64,000 nt of DNA from Rotaria sp. Silwood1 (lineage: Eukaryota; Rotifera; Eurotatoria; Philodinida; Philodinidae), in the NCBI GenBank assembly GCA_905250075.1, contig CAJNOP010000004.1:993127-1057126 (forward strand). Direction: 5' to 3'. The translations under genes and the position numbers were made by a program. Positions 12,565 to 23,115 of this stretch are shown one piece after another. The notes below the pieces were generated by a model that saw nothing but the letters and a program-made list of their open reading frames with translations, did not search any database and was not told the DNA's origin. Every line of letters begins with the position of its first letter. The stretch's first letter is position 1.

Positions 12565-13250
12565 GAAACATTGTAACAAAAAAGAAGAGTATCCTTAAAA
12601 ACATTTCGCACTTTTCGTGAAATTTAGAAAAATGGCAGAAAATGTTGATTTCCTTGTTTTTTTAAATAATCCTTCAATAAACACGTGTCGAAAAAAAAAT
12701 TTTATTACCAATCGATAGAAAATTTTCTCCTCTTTCGAACAGTGTGTAGTTTATTTTTAATACACATTCGTAAATGAGATAAGAAAGACAGGAAAATACT
12801 CATGCAACAAATTGGCAATTTTTGTATAAACTTTTCAAAAATATCTTGGCAGACAACGATAATTCGATTTTTTTTGATATTCATTAAAAAGCTCTTGTAA
12901 GACAGCAGTTACTTAGATTTTTACGATCTTATTAAAACAGTCTTGTAGGTGTAGGTTAATTATGATTAACTACCATCTAGAAGATGTTATTGACGAGTTC
13001 ATAAAAAAACTGCAAATTTGCTGCACGAGTGTCTCCGTTTCTTTCTTGTCTCATTTCATTTACGAATATGTATTAAGAATAAACTACATACTGTTCGAAA
13101 GAGGAGAATATTTCCTATCAATTGGTAGTAAAATTTTCTTTTCAGCACGTATTTATCGAAGAGATATAACGATCGACATCTTCTGCTACCTTTTTATAAA
13201 AAACTGCGAAATGTTTTTAAGGATACTCTTCTTTTTTTGTTACGGTGTTT
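12565..13250. repeat. Second, internal inverted repeat
   Basis: 12565-12850 is repeated in reverse complement at about 12975-13250. Shared blocks are AGAAGAGTATCCTTAAAAAC, CATTTCGCA, TCTCCTCTTTCGAACAGT and ATTCGTAAATGA. The 12630-12790 portion also resembles 12430-12560, so the left side is a diverged tandem duplication of about 205 bp. The element's ends therefore seem to be built from repeated subterminal modules. Confidence 0.75.
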
Positions 13251-13318
13251 TATTCCCTTGACTGTAGGGAGGGTCATATGAAAAAAACTAAAATGCGTTT
13301 GTCTGTCTGTTTGCGGCA

Positions 13319-13503
13319 GGTCAAAAAAACATTTTTTTCGAAAATTATTTTTTTAATGCAGAAACAGATTTTTTGAGGAAAAAATTAATTTTTTCGAAAA
13401 CACCTGAATGTTTTTTCAAAAAATTTTTTTTTTGTAGGAGGTCAAAAAAACATTTTTTTTTCGAAAATTTTTTTTTAATGCAGAAACAGACTTTTTGAGG
13501 AAA
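13319..13503. repeat. Direct repeat pair, ~120 bp spacing
   Basis: GGTCAAAAAAACATTTTTTT, TCGAAAA and TTTTTAATGCAGAAACAGA with TTTTTGAGGAA occur at 13319-13380 and again at 13440-13503 in the same orientation, separated by poly-A/T rich sequence. Confidence 0.8.
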
Positions 13504-13522
13504 CTGCACTAATATTTTCTTA

Positions 13523-13690
13523 ATGAAGTATTTCGATAAGACTCAGATTTTTCAGCTGCAGAATGAAATTGAAGAAATCAGAAATAGTTCACAACGAAGC
13601 TTTGCTTTAGAAATCCCCGTTGAGAATTCTCATGCTATAGATCTAATGGTTTTTCAAATTAAGTCGAGTTTGGGTTTAGATGAAGTGTAA
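13523..13690 (+). pseudogene. Short reading frame, probable decayed coding remnant
   Basis: A 55-codon frame begins MKYFDKTQIFQLQNEIEEIR and ends ...SSLGLDEV. Its amino-acid composition is protein-like, unlike the low-complexity frames nearby. After the GC-rich hairpin a similar coding flavour resumes (about 13795-13880: LKEMLQAAGIDQIDIKSLGH) before a stop. I do not recognise the protein. It may be what is left of the foldback element's own gene, now interrupted by stops. Confidence 0.35.
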
Positions 13691-13731
13691 ATAAAAAAGG
13701 ATGGTGCTGTGGAGAAATAGAACGAAACATA

Positions 13732-13789
13732 GCAGCGGCTAGTCGTGAGTGGCGCCCCGGAAGGGCGCCGACGAACGATTAGCCGCTGC
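13732..13789. repeat. 58 nt GC-rich hairpin
   Basis: GCAGCGGCTA (13732-13741) pairs with TAGCCGCTGC (13780-13789). Inside it TCGT can pair with ACGA, and GGCGCCC (13751-13757) pairs with GGGCGCC (13763-13769) around a CGGAA loop. This is among the most GC-rich runs in an AT-rich window. It separates two stretches of protein-like sequence and may be a separate insertion or a structural signal of the host element. Confidence 0.8.
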
Positions 13790-14819
13790 ACTAGAAAGTC
13801 CCTTAAAGAAATGCTTCAAGCTGCTGGTATTGATCAAATAGACATCAAGAGTCTAGGTCATACGGGTTTGAATAAGGAGTAGCAGTTGCTAAGAACTGAG
13901 AAATATGTTGAAATAAAGTGTGAGAACGGCTTTTCTGCACGTGTGGGATATTTGAATAGTACATTTGAGAGAAAACATTATTTATAGAATTTATATTCGT
14001 TCTATCGGAATGCTATTTGAATGAAATAAACGGGGGTTTCCTTGGTGGGATGCTTTCTTGTCGATATTGATTCAAATGTCGAAATGTATTTGGATATATT
14101 GAAGCTACCTATCTAGTCTGATGGCTAATATGAGTAGGAGCTTCTTTCAAGTGTAGTAGTCCGATTATAGACCAGACCTAATATGATTAATTGTAAGCTA
14201 GAAGTTCAAGTAAGCCCTATTTTGCTAGCGGACGCTCTAGTAAACAATATTGTCGGCAGATGTGTCAGCAAGCGAACGGACTTTTAGTAGAAATTTTGAG
14301 GAGTATGGCGCATTTTCACGAAAGTGTCGCGAATAAGCTTTGCTTCATTACCTCTCAGAAAGCTGAATATAAGCTTCTTTTTGGGTACATATGGATGTCG
14401 TCGTCATAGTGTGGTTCCTTAGATTTACTGTTGAGTGTCAATGTGATGGTATCAATTTCATTGGATGTATTTGTGACAAAATGTTTATCCGGACCCGCAT
14501 AAAATTACGCACAATGAGATTGACGCCAATGTCAGCGTACACATGCCTACCCACTCTTTTGGAACATCGGATACTAGCTGTGTTGAAGACTGTAAATCGG
14601 AAGAAAAAATGGAAAGGACCGAATATGTAGTCGAGGGTCAAGCGAGTCACACGGACGAGCGTTACTTGTTTATAAATATGGTAGAAATTTATGTTATATA
14701 TAATTCGAAAGAGGAGAAAAAGGTCTATCTTTTGGTAAAAAGAATTTTCTTTCAGCACTCTTCTATCGAAGCAAAATACGGATCAACATTTTGTTTCATT
14801 ACTTTTGCATCGCATGCTA

Positions 14820-15088
14820 TGTAAACATCATAGTCTTAACACAATAAACTTTAAAATCATAACTTTAACTTTATTTGATGCATTTTGTTAGACATGACGC
14901 ATGATATTATTATATTTGGTGTATTTTATTATACATGATATATAATATTATAATATATAAATATTGTCTGTTCTATACATTATTCCATCATATTGTACAA
15001 TTATTTATGATATATATACAAATTATTTAGAATGGATAACATAGGTTATGATGTTAAAGTTTATGGTGTTAAGATTATGATTTTTACA
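14820..15088. mobile_element. TA-flanked MITE (Tc1/mariner-like), 269 bp
   Basis: Imperfect terminal inverted repeats of about 44 bp start TGTAAACATCATAGTCTTAA on the left and TGTAAAAATCATAATCTTAA on the right strand. TA flanks both sides (14818-14819 and 15089-15090). The other arm of the surrounding foldback element (12224-12562) lacks it, giving an empty-site comparison. TA target duplication suggests the Tc1/mariner superfamily. The AT-rich interior has no coding sequence. Confidence 0.82.
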
Positions 15089-15369
15089 TATATATTAAAA
15101 CTATTTAAACATTTTTCATTGTGTTTTTCCGGTTTTTCGTTTTTTTTTGTTTTGTTTATAACATCTGTTATTTGTGCTAGTTAAAGATCGAAAATGATCG
15201 CTTAAGATCGAAAATTTCCGTAAATATATTTAAAAATAACTAAAGAAATCATTCAAAATTATGCTACAAAACATTTTCTTTACTTTGATATTGACACAAA
15301 ATCTCAAGATTACATAAATTTCTTCATACAAGATACAAGAAATTTTTTAATATTATCCTTATATAGCTG

Positions 15370-17400
15370 TTCTTTTTGTTTTGTTGTTCTTTTCTTTAGA
15401 ATAGCAATGCAAAAAGGAGAAAAAAATTTGCTTGGACATTGCCATGTTACATCTTCTTACTAATTAACTGACTGTTATTAATTTATGATTAATTTTGTTA
15501 TAAGCATTGTGGTGTTTTATCGTCTGTAATGTTTCTTTTATTTTGCATCCTTTCTGGCAACATCTCTGCTTAATAAAATCGGGATCTTGGAAATTAATTA
15601 ATTCTGCTCCATAATATGCAAGTGTTACAAAAAGAGTTGTCTTTAATGGTTTTGGTAAAATATGTTCATTAAATTGTTGTATTTTATTATTTATTTTTGT
15701 TTTAACTAAATCAACGCGATACTCATTTTCGACTAGAGTTTTTACAATTAAATTGTTTTGTTCTGTTAATAAAGTTTTTGATGAACGAAATACTTAACGC
15801 ACAAAATTTTATAGTTTTTATGAAGTCGTTTTTGTATTTCTTCACTTGGCAGTTGGAACTAGTTTAATATTTGATGTGAATGTGTTTTATTTGTGTGCAT
15901 TGTCGTTTCAAATTTTGCACGTCGTTTTATCACTTTAACATCTAAGAATCACGAATGGTCATTCAGAATATTTTTTATTTCATATGATCAACATATGTTC
16001 GATAAAATTTTTTTTTTTTATTTTCTTGAAATTTTTCTAATTTCTGTTCGATGTGTTCCATGAACATGTCAAACAATATGAGAGCCAAAGGGCTTACCGA
16101 TACTCGCTCTATCTATTTGTATATATAGTTCATCATAAAATCTATATGGTGTGCTAGTTACAGCAAGATCGAATAGGTGTTGGTAAATTGTTTATCATAT
16201 TGTTTCTTCTTTATAATTATTTGAATAACTAAATAAATTGCTTCATGAACTGGTGTATTTGTGAAAAATTATTCAAAATCTATATTTAACATTAAATCCT
16301 TCAGTTCTAGTTTTTTTTGTTCAATAAATTTAGCGCATCTAAATAAGTCCTTAATCTATGATTTTAGTGTTGTTCTTGTTTTTTCTAGTAATATTGTTAA
16401 ATATTTCTCTAATTTATAATTTTAGTTATTTGTTGTAAAAATGATTGGTCTTAAAGACATTCTTTGATTATGAATTTTTGGTTGACAAAATAAAACGGCA
16501 TACTGTGATGAATAGTGTTCTTATTAAATTATAAACTTGTTCAGTCAACTTCTTATTGCTTTTCTAAATCACAAATACGATAATTTTGATAGTTTCTCAA
16601 GTTGTTAACTATATTTTTCATTGTATTTCGATTTCGATTTTCATCTTTCTCTTTCATTTTTTTTGGAATGCTTTACATGTAGATAATCATTCTTTTATTT
16701 TAATTTTATATAGTTCTTTATCCGCTCTTATTATAACAATAGTTTCATCTTGCATTAATGATTGGGATGCTGATAATTTGTTTGGATTAATATTTATAAT
16801 ATGCTTGTTTTTGTTGATTTTTAAAGACTGATAAGCTACCCTATCTACACAATTGGAAATACGTCGATTTAATGATTGTGTACCAGTTTTAAAACATCAA
16901 TCAGTTCTCGTTTAACACTACCACTTGATAGACATGATCTTTTATCTCGGTGAATTATTTTTATTTTTGTTTTCATTTATTAAAGTAATATTTTAATAGT
17001 TAAGTTCAAATGCATTGATTTTATCATTAATTCTTGATAATAATATCATATTTTGTTCGTTTAATTTGTATATTTGTTTGAATTTGTTTTGATATTGAAA
17101 TTGTAAATAGCGTCTTTGATGCTGTTGATAAATTTTCTATTTCATGTATATTTTCTTTCATAATTTATATTTGATGAATTTAGATGTTAAATTATATATT
17201 AAATAAATCCTTACAAATTTCATTATCATATTTTAACGTTTAATAATATGAACTTCATTGAATATAATATATTTAAATAGACTAATACAGAATCATACAA
17301 GTTGATTAATGAGTTTTATATTTTTGAATTGATTTCAAAAAAACCTCAGAATATTTCGGACTAATCTTTAGTCCATTTTTACCACAAATGACACATGCAA
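15370..17400 (-). mobile_element. Decayed Penelope-like retroelement
   Basis: Read on the minus strand, pieces of a Penelope-type reverse transcriptase appear in the right order but broken by stops and frame changes. They are an N-terminal ETIVIIRADK block (16717-16750, the family's KADKG region), an IDFE..FTNTPVHEAI block (about 16240-16290, cf. SLFTNVP), a GKPFGSHIV block (about 16081-16110, cf. the GSPLGP motif) and FYRTYVDHM (about 15981-16010, the YVDD catalytic region with a Asp lost). Downstream, a protein-like tail runs to about 15470. No GIY-YIG endonuclease was recognised. Sequence near 15380-15450 resembles that at 17575-17650, consistent with a terminal repeat. The element is not functional. 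Confidence 0.75.
17354..17390 (-). ncRNA. Second hammerhead-like remnant (minus strand)
   Basis: On the minus strand GGACTaaagattAGTCC is followed by GAAA, the stem II and GAAA part of a hammerhead. The CUGAUGA half has decayed beyond recognition. Its orientation matches the Penelope-like reading frame that follows on the minus strand, as expected for a 5' terminal repeat. Confidence 0.35.
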
Positions 17401-17572
17401 GATATGAATTTCTTTTATTATCCCTAGTCGAACTTCTTGTGGCATGCGCATGAAAAACATGAACATTTTGAGCAAGAAAGCCATCCACTATGGACACATT
17501 TTGAGGTCTGTGCAGGTTAAGAATGAAAAAAAAAAGTTTGTCTAGGGATTATATGTGCAAGCATTCATTTTT

Positions 17573-17669
17573 TTTCTTTTCGTTCTTCTTTTCTTTACCA
17601 CTACAATACACAAACACACGTGTCTCCCCTTGGCATTGCAATGTTAAAGAAAAGAAGAACGAAAAGAAA
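17573..17669. repeat. 25 bp perfect inverted repeat
   Basis: The stretch 17573-17597 (core CGTTCTTCTTTTCTTTA) is exactly complementary in reverse to 17645-17669, enclosing a 47 base loop. It lies between the two hammerhead-like copies. Confidence 0.85.
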
Positions 17670-17732
17670 AGAAAAGTATACTTGTACATGAAATAATAAA
17701 AAGTAATTTGTATCTTTCATGTATCATGTATT

Positions 17733-17761
17733 TTGATAATGGACTGAAGATCAGTCCGAAA
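17733..17761 (+). ncRNA. Degenerate hammerhead-ribozyme-like core
   Basis: TTGATAA, then the hairpin GGACTgaagatcAGTCC, then GAAA. A hammerhead core is CUGAUGA, stem II, GAAA. Here the stem II hairpin and GAAA are intact but two core bases differ (C to T, G to A), so self-cleavage is unlikely. Hammerheads are known in the terminal repeats of Penelope-like elements, which supports the reading. Confidence 0.4.
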
Positions 17762-17830
17762 TATTAACACGTTTTTTGAAATAAACTCAAAACACATTCA
17801 TAAACTCTTATTAGTCGTTATTCAATCTTT

Positions 17831-20805
17831 TGAAGATAACAGCTTCATTAGAAACCGTTATGTACGACATTAATGGTTGCTTCAACTAGAAGATAACGAA
17901 TCCTTTCATGTTGCGAACAGAGGTCTAATGCAAATGTACAATTTTCTTCTATTGTCGGAAATTCGAACGTGGCCTTCTTTCAAGCATCATGTGAATTGAA
18001 CAATTGATAAATACCATCAAACAAAGTCTTAATTCATGCTTGAAGAAAGTATTTTTTTCACCCAAAACAACAAATCGTCATAATCGAATAGCCTTGCTGA
18101 TATTTTCATTGAAAGGCTATCGTACAGAGTGCAACAAAAAACATTGACTTCAGATCGTATTGCGCAAAAAGAAATAAAAATTTTCGATTGTTTGTTGTCT
18201 GCCTTGATAGCTTTTTTGACTACATCTATGAAGAAAAACAGTAAGCAAACTAATGATTTTTTATTCTATTCAATGTGCTATATTATAATTCTATTTCATT
18301 ACAGTTAGAAGGTATGAAAATGTGGAAGATAGTAATGCTGTTACTGAGTTCAGTAAGCCAGAAAAATTTTCGATTTTTACTGTGAGTCTCATCAAAAGGC
18401 TATCATTTCGTCTTTGTTCAACCTATCAGAACATCACAAATAATATGCATAATCTACAATTAAAAACAATATAGAATTTAATTAAGAGAGAGTACCAATG
18501 GGATGAGGTGTAAGTAAGCCTAATTACGTTTATCATGATTTGATCACCGTTAAAGACTCTTCAGACGGGCTTCAACAACATACCTGCTCTACATGATAAA
18601 AAAATCATTAACAAGGGTGAAACATCCAAAGTTGAAAACTAGAGCGACTATGAATACTTGAAGATAGACATTGAAATCGGTTCAAGCAGATACGTGTACT
18701 TTGAGTGTTTCTTTTTATTAGAGTGACGAGCGTGTTCAAGTGTACGAAAAAAACAGCGTTTCGGAAGCAAATCCTGCTTTTTGCTCGAAGACCCCTACTG
18801 AAAGTACCACCATTCGATAGAGAATAAAATTCTACACCTAACACAATCAATTAGATACCTAACATAGGTCTGAGAGCGAATCGGATCTGGAAATACTCCT
18901 ATCCGGTACTAACTTTGCTTACGTCTTTATTCCACTCAGTTGGACAATAGTCAACTTGAGTCTAACCCTCACGCTAAATAAATCATCATTCTGTTTTCGT
19001 TGATCGCTCACTATAAAATTTCAAAAGCATAATGGAAAGTAGTGAGTTTCCCAAAATTTTCTTTTTTTGGAAAGTTCTGTGAATCTTTTTTAGATTTAGC
19101 ACATAAAAGCCTAGGTTTTGTGTAAAATATCACTGTTGTATAATTAGAATTACTTTTTTCCTATTAAATTGTTTTGTCTAGTAAAAATCTTGGCATTCTA
19201 CAACAATCAGTTCCTAAAAACGTCCACTCATGAAAAAAGGCTGAAATTCAGATTAGAATAGGCTATTTTTGGACTACAAACAGAGTGAAATACGAGTATT
19301 TTAATATGATTTTAATCAGATTATCCATCCTTATGAACAACTATCATTTCAAGTCAATCTTTTTACTCTTTGTTAATCGACTATAAAAAGTAAATCAATT
19401 ATAACTGATTATTAGAAATGGGCTTTGAAACATGAAATTTGCATAAATATATCATTTGGGCTGAAATATCTGACTAAAACCAGGTTAAAATAGTGCCACT
19501 TCAATCAATTTGTTTTTCAAAAATAATCGATTTGAGTCTGATTTTGATTCGTTTTTTTACATGTGCAATGAATCTGAGAAGATCACTTTGTTGGAAGAGC
19601 TACCTGTATTTCTTTTTGTGATGAAAGAACATCACCTTTTATTTCATCAGGGTGGACCAAGACTTTAATTTATTGACATTTTAGTTTACACGTCGAATTA
19701 CCAATTAGTATCGTATCTTGAAACATGATATGTATCAAAGGTTGACCTAGTTATTACACTTTCCATTTTACGTAGTAAGGAGTCCAGAAAAGAAATTGAA
19801 ATTTTCAAGTTTAACTCTCAGAAAAAAGTTTGTCATCCATATCGCGATTAAGAACGGTTAAAAATTGAATAATCTCAATTAAAATAATAACATTTTAATC
19901 ATTTTTTAAATCTAAAAAGTCTCACTTTCCAGTTTTTATTCATTAATATAAAACTGATTCGATCTGACTAATAGACCAGGCCAAAGTTTTTGACTTGATT
20001 CTTGCATTTTTGAATTCAAATTTTAATGCATTGCCCTATTATTAACTTGAACTGAACGTCAATTTGGCGTTGTAGAATTTATATCTACTAACAGAAGAAC
20101 TTGTTTAAATCCAAAGCAATTCGATTATGCCTGTATTTTCTTTTACCTCATTGTTGTATTCGTAATTATATATTGTTATTGATATCACGATTATGTTTTA
20201 TGAAAAATATTCATGATGTTTATTTCGTTAGTTTGATTTATTATTTCACACAAGAACTATCTTTGTTGAAATAAATAAAATGAACAATTTGAACAAGGAT
20301 AATACGTTAATGCAGAATAAAACAACTAAGCATATTCATACTCAAAAAAAATCGATTGCCGTAGTTTGGCTCGTTAGCAGTTCTGATAGAAACCTATTCT
20401 CAAATGATAAGGCTAGATAACGACATCTATTATAGTGTGTTTTTCATAGATCGTAGAATTATGACCAATCAAGTCAGCTGCTGCTAGGTTTTTTCTTTGG
20501 AATGTACTCTAAACATAACTGAACTGATTGCTTCGATCTAGATAGATTGATTTGCTTGTTTATGATTATAAAGATATGTCTTTATTACAATTATAAATAA
20601 TTTCAAATATATTCATTTAAATTATTATTACAAGGTTGATGTTTGCTCTAGTATATTCTCATTCATATCGTTGTTATTATTGTTTTAATTTATAGTTTTA
20701 TTTATTTTGCATATTGTTCATTAACATATATTTTAATATGTTAGAGGTATTTACTATGAAATATTTTTATGATATATGTATCGATTGATCTTTGATTTCA
20801 TCTAG
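17831..20805. other. Non-coding stretch upstream of SMARCB1
   Basis: About 3 kb without a recognisable gene. The few short frames (for example minus strand 18608-18850) have no protein-like features. The missing first exon of SMARCB1 must lie somewhere upstream of 20806, but several short ATG-donor combinations exist and none could be chosen. Confidence 0.45.
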
Positions 20806-22931
20806 CCGGAATCAACAATCAAAAAATCAAACCCTACAAAAAATTCATTATTAAAAACTTACGTTGAACGCCCTGTTCCATTTCAATTTCCTGGTAATCA
20901 AGAAAAAATGTATGTTGGATCAGAAGTAAGTAGAAAATTCTAAAATACATTCTCGTTTCGTTCTTTTACATTCTGTCAAACCATCAGTCAGTGGTAGAGA
21001 AACAAAAAATAGAGAAGAGAGTCTACTACCACGTTCTTCAATTATGTGTGTGTGTTTGCATACGCTTTTATTTCTGTTCTGTGCGTCCTTTTTTTTAAGG
21101 TGGGTAACTATTTACGCCTATTTCGTGGAACACTATATAAAAAATATCCATCTTTATGGCGCCGTGTTATTACATCAGAGGAACGGAAATGGTTAATTGA
21201 ACTTGGTTAGTTAATGTTTGGTTATTTTCCTTTTGATTATTTTCATATATGTTTCTTTTTCTTATTTATTTCAAGGTTGTGTGGAATCATCATTACCAAC
21301 CAATTTAATTTTATTACGTGCAAGTGAAGTTGATGAAATATTAATTGGACACGACGAAAAATATCGAACATTAACAATGAATACAGATTTTACTACAACA
21401 CGAGCGTAAGAAATTTTAAGTGTTAGAACAACATAAGGTTTGTTTTTATTAATTTTAGTGACAAATCAAAAAGATCAACAGGGTTATCAACATTTTCAAC
21501 AGATTCTCAGCATCTTGATACCGTACCATCAGCGACACCAATTAATCGAAATCGAACAGCAACAAAGAAAAAAACTTTTCCATTATGGTATAAAATGTTT
21601 TATTAAATTATTTAATTGATTATTAAAAATTTATGTGATAGTTTTGATCATATGGATACATCAGCTGCTCTTGAAAATGCTCAACAAGTTGAAGATCTTG
21701 TTCCTATTCGACTTGATATGGAAATTGAAGGACAAAAATTACGAGATACATTCACATGGAATAAGAATGGTTTATTCATATGAACAACAATGAAATGTTA
21801 AAGTTATATGTTTTTGTTTTTGTTTTTCTATATAGAACAATTGATTACACCAGAAATGTTTGCTGAAATTCTTTGTGATGATCTTGATTTAAATACTATT
21901 GTGTTTGTACCTGCTATTGCACAAGCTATACGACAACAACTTGAAGCTCATCATGATGACTTTCTAGAAGAACAAAGTGATCAACGTGTAACAATTAAAG
22001 TAAATTGAATTTGAAAACAAAAAACGATAATTTGTTAGCGATCTCATATTAATTTGTTTATTTTCACAAAATACAATGGAATAGTTGACTTTAAAAACGA
22101 TGCAAACCTTCTAAATTAAGACGTAGTTGTCTGTCGTAGATTAACTACTTTTCTCATAGAGAATTTTGAATTTAAACTGATAGTTATCGTTTTCAATGTC
22201 AAACTTGAAGATATTTGATTCGATTTAAATCGTGTAATGTAAACCAAATAAGACTAGAGAACCTTTTTTGTCTTCTGCATTCTTTACTTCAACTGTGACT
22301 TATAATAAAATATATCACTAGAAAACGTTAAATCACAAGTTCTATTCAAACTTTTATTAAAACATTCCTTTGATCTTGAAACTTTCTCTTCGAAATATTT
22401 TAGTTGAATATTCAAGTTGGTAATGTAAGTTTAGTCGATCAATTTGAATGGGATATGTCAGATAAGCAAAATAGTCCAGAAGAATTTGCCCGTGTATTAG
22501 CAGCTGAATTAGGTACGTTGAATACTAATTGAAGTACTAAAATGTATATATTCTATATAAAAAGGTCTTGGTGGTGAATTTGTAACAGCTATTGCATATA
22601 GTGTTCGTGGACAACTTAGTTGGCATCAAAAAACATTTGCATACAGGTTAGTTTATTAACAGAAAGAATATTCAATTGTTTTAATATATGAAAATAAATT
22701 TATTCATTAGTGAACAATCAATGTCAACAGTAGATGTTCCTATGCGTACAAATCATGATGCTGAACAATATTGTCCATTTTTAGAAACATTAACTGATGC
22801 TGAAATCGATAAAAAAAATCGTGATCAAGATAGAAATACAAGGTGAACTATTATCTTCAATAAAAACGAATGCTAGCATTATTCCTTTTAGACGTATACG
22901 TCGCGTGGCTAATATTGGCTCAACTCGATAG
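20806..22931 (+). CDS. SMARCB1: SNF5/INI1 (SMARCB1), core subunit of SWI/SNF chromatin remodellers; 5' exon missing
   Basis: SMARCB1 is a core subunit of BAF/SWI-SNF remodelling complexes in the nucleus. Ten exons join in frame: 20806-20925, 21100-21205, 21276-21405, 21459-21587, 21642-21769, 21836-21999, 22404-22512, 22565-22646, 22711-22842, 22892-22931 (379 codons plus stop). Family landmarks in order are [20 protein letters not shown] near the N-terminus, the first SNF5 repeat ([17 protein letters not shown]), a conserved [10 protein letters not shown] block, the second repeat ([15 protein letters not shown]), GELGLGG-like and [13 protein letters not shown] blocks, and the basic C-terminal helix [14 protein letters not shown] that contacts the nucleosome acidic patch in homologues. 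The first listed exon starts at a splice acceptor and has no usable initiator ATG, so a short 5' exon lies upstream. Length is close to the human protein (385 aa). Confidence 0.95.
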
Positions 22932-23056
22932 GCATTCAATTTTATTTATTTTATTGTTGTCTATTTGTTTGTTTAACAATTTTAAAGTTTTTGAGAAAAC
23001 AAACGAAACAAATGTCATTTTTTTTTTATGAGAAAAGATTCTGTATATGTATTGTA

Positions 23057-23092
23057 AATAAAAAGATAATGCAAAATTTTTATTATTTTTAG
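23057..23092 (+). promoter_or_regulatory. Poly(A) signal and trans-splice-type acceptor between SMARCB1 and ATAD1
   Basis: AATAAA at 23057-23062 is followed 30 bases later by a pyrimidine tract and AG (TATTATTTTTAG, ending 23092), 23 bases before the ATAD1 ATG. No donor precedes the acceptor in the 184 bp intergenic gap. This is the layout expected where a polycistronic RNA is cut and the downstream message receives a spliced leader. Confidence 0.5.
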
Positions 23093-23115
23093 ACAAAATT
23101 TTTAATAAAAGAAAA

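Larger units (their letters stand above)
12224..15292. mobile_element. Foldback element with ~340-350 bp inverted arms
   Basis: The left arm (12224-12562) matches, in reverse complement, the right arm (14669-15292) once a 269 bp MITE and its duplicated TA are removed from the latter. Shared blocks include CTTTCGAATTGTATATAAAG/CTTTCGAATTATATATAAC, the CAACATTTTG...TCGATAGAAGAGTGCTG segment and the GATGTTATAAACAAAAC block. The match stops sharply at 12224 and 15292. The interior holds further inverted and direct repeats, a GC-rich hairpin and short decayed reading frames, but no recognisable transposase. I regard it as a long-TIR or foldback-type DNA element of unknown family. Confidence 0.75.
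17281..17820. repeat. Inverted repeat at the Penelope-like element's upstream end
   Basis: 17281-17380 is matched in reverse complement by about 17730-17820. The shared core is ATTTCGGACT(A/G)ATCTT(T/C)AGTCC followed by diverged flanks. Penelope-like elements often carry terminal repeats in direct or inverted arrangement, which would explain this pair. Confidence 0.7.

Noticed and set aside
13732-13794. Helitron 3' terminus (hairpin followed by CTAG)
   Set aside because: CTAG follows the hairpin by only two bases and the stem is far longer than a Helitron terminator; no Rep/helicase remnant or 5' TC end was seen.
14391-14824. Overlapping frames on both strands near the right arm of the foldback element
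   Set aside because: They run into the inverted repeat arm and differ by strand and frame; no domain could be recognised.
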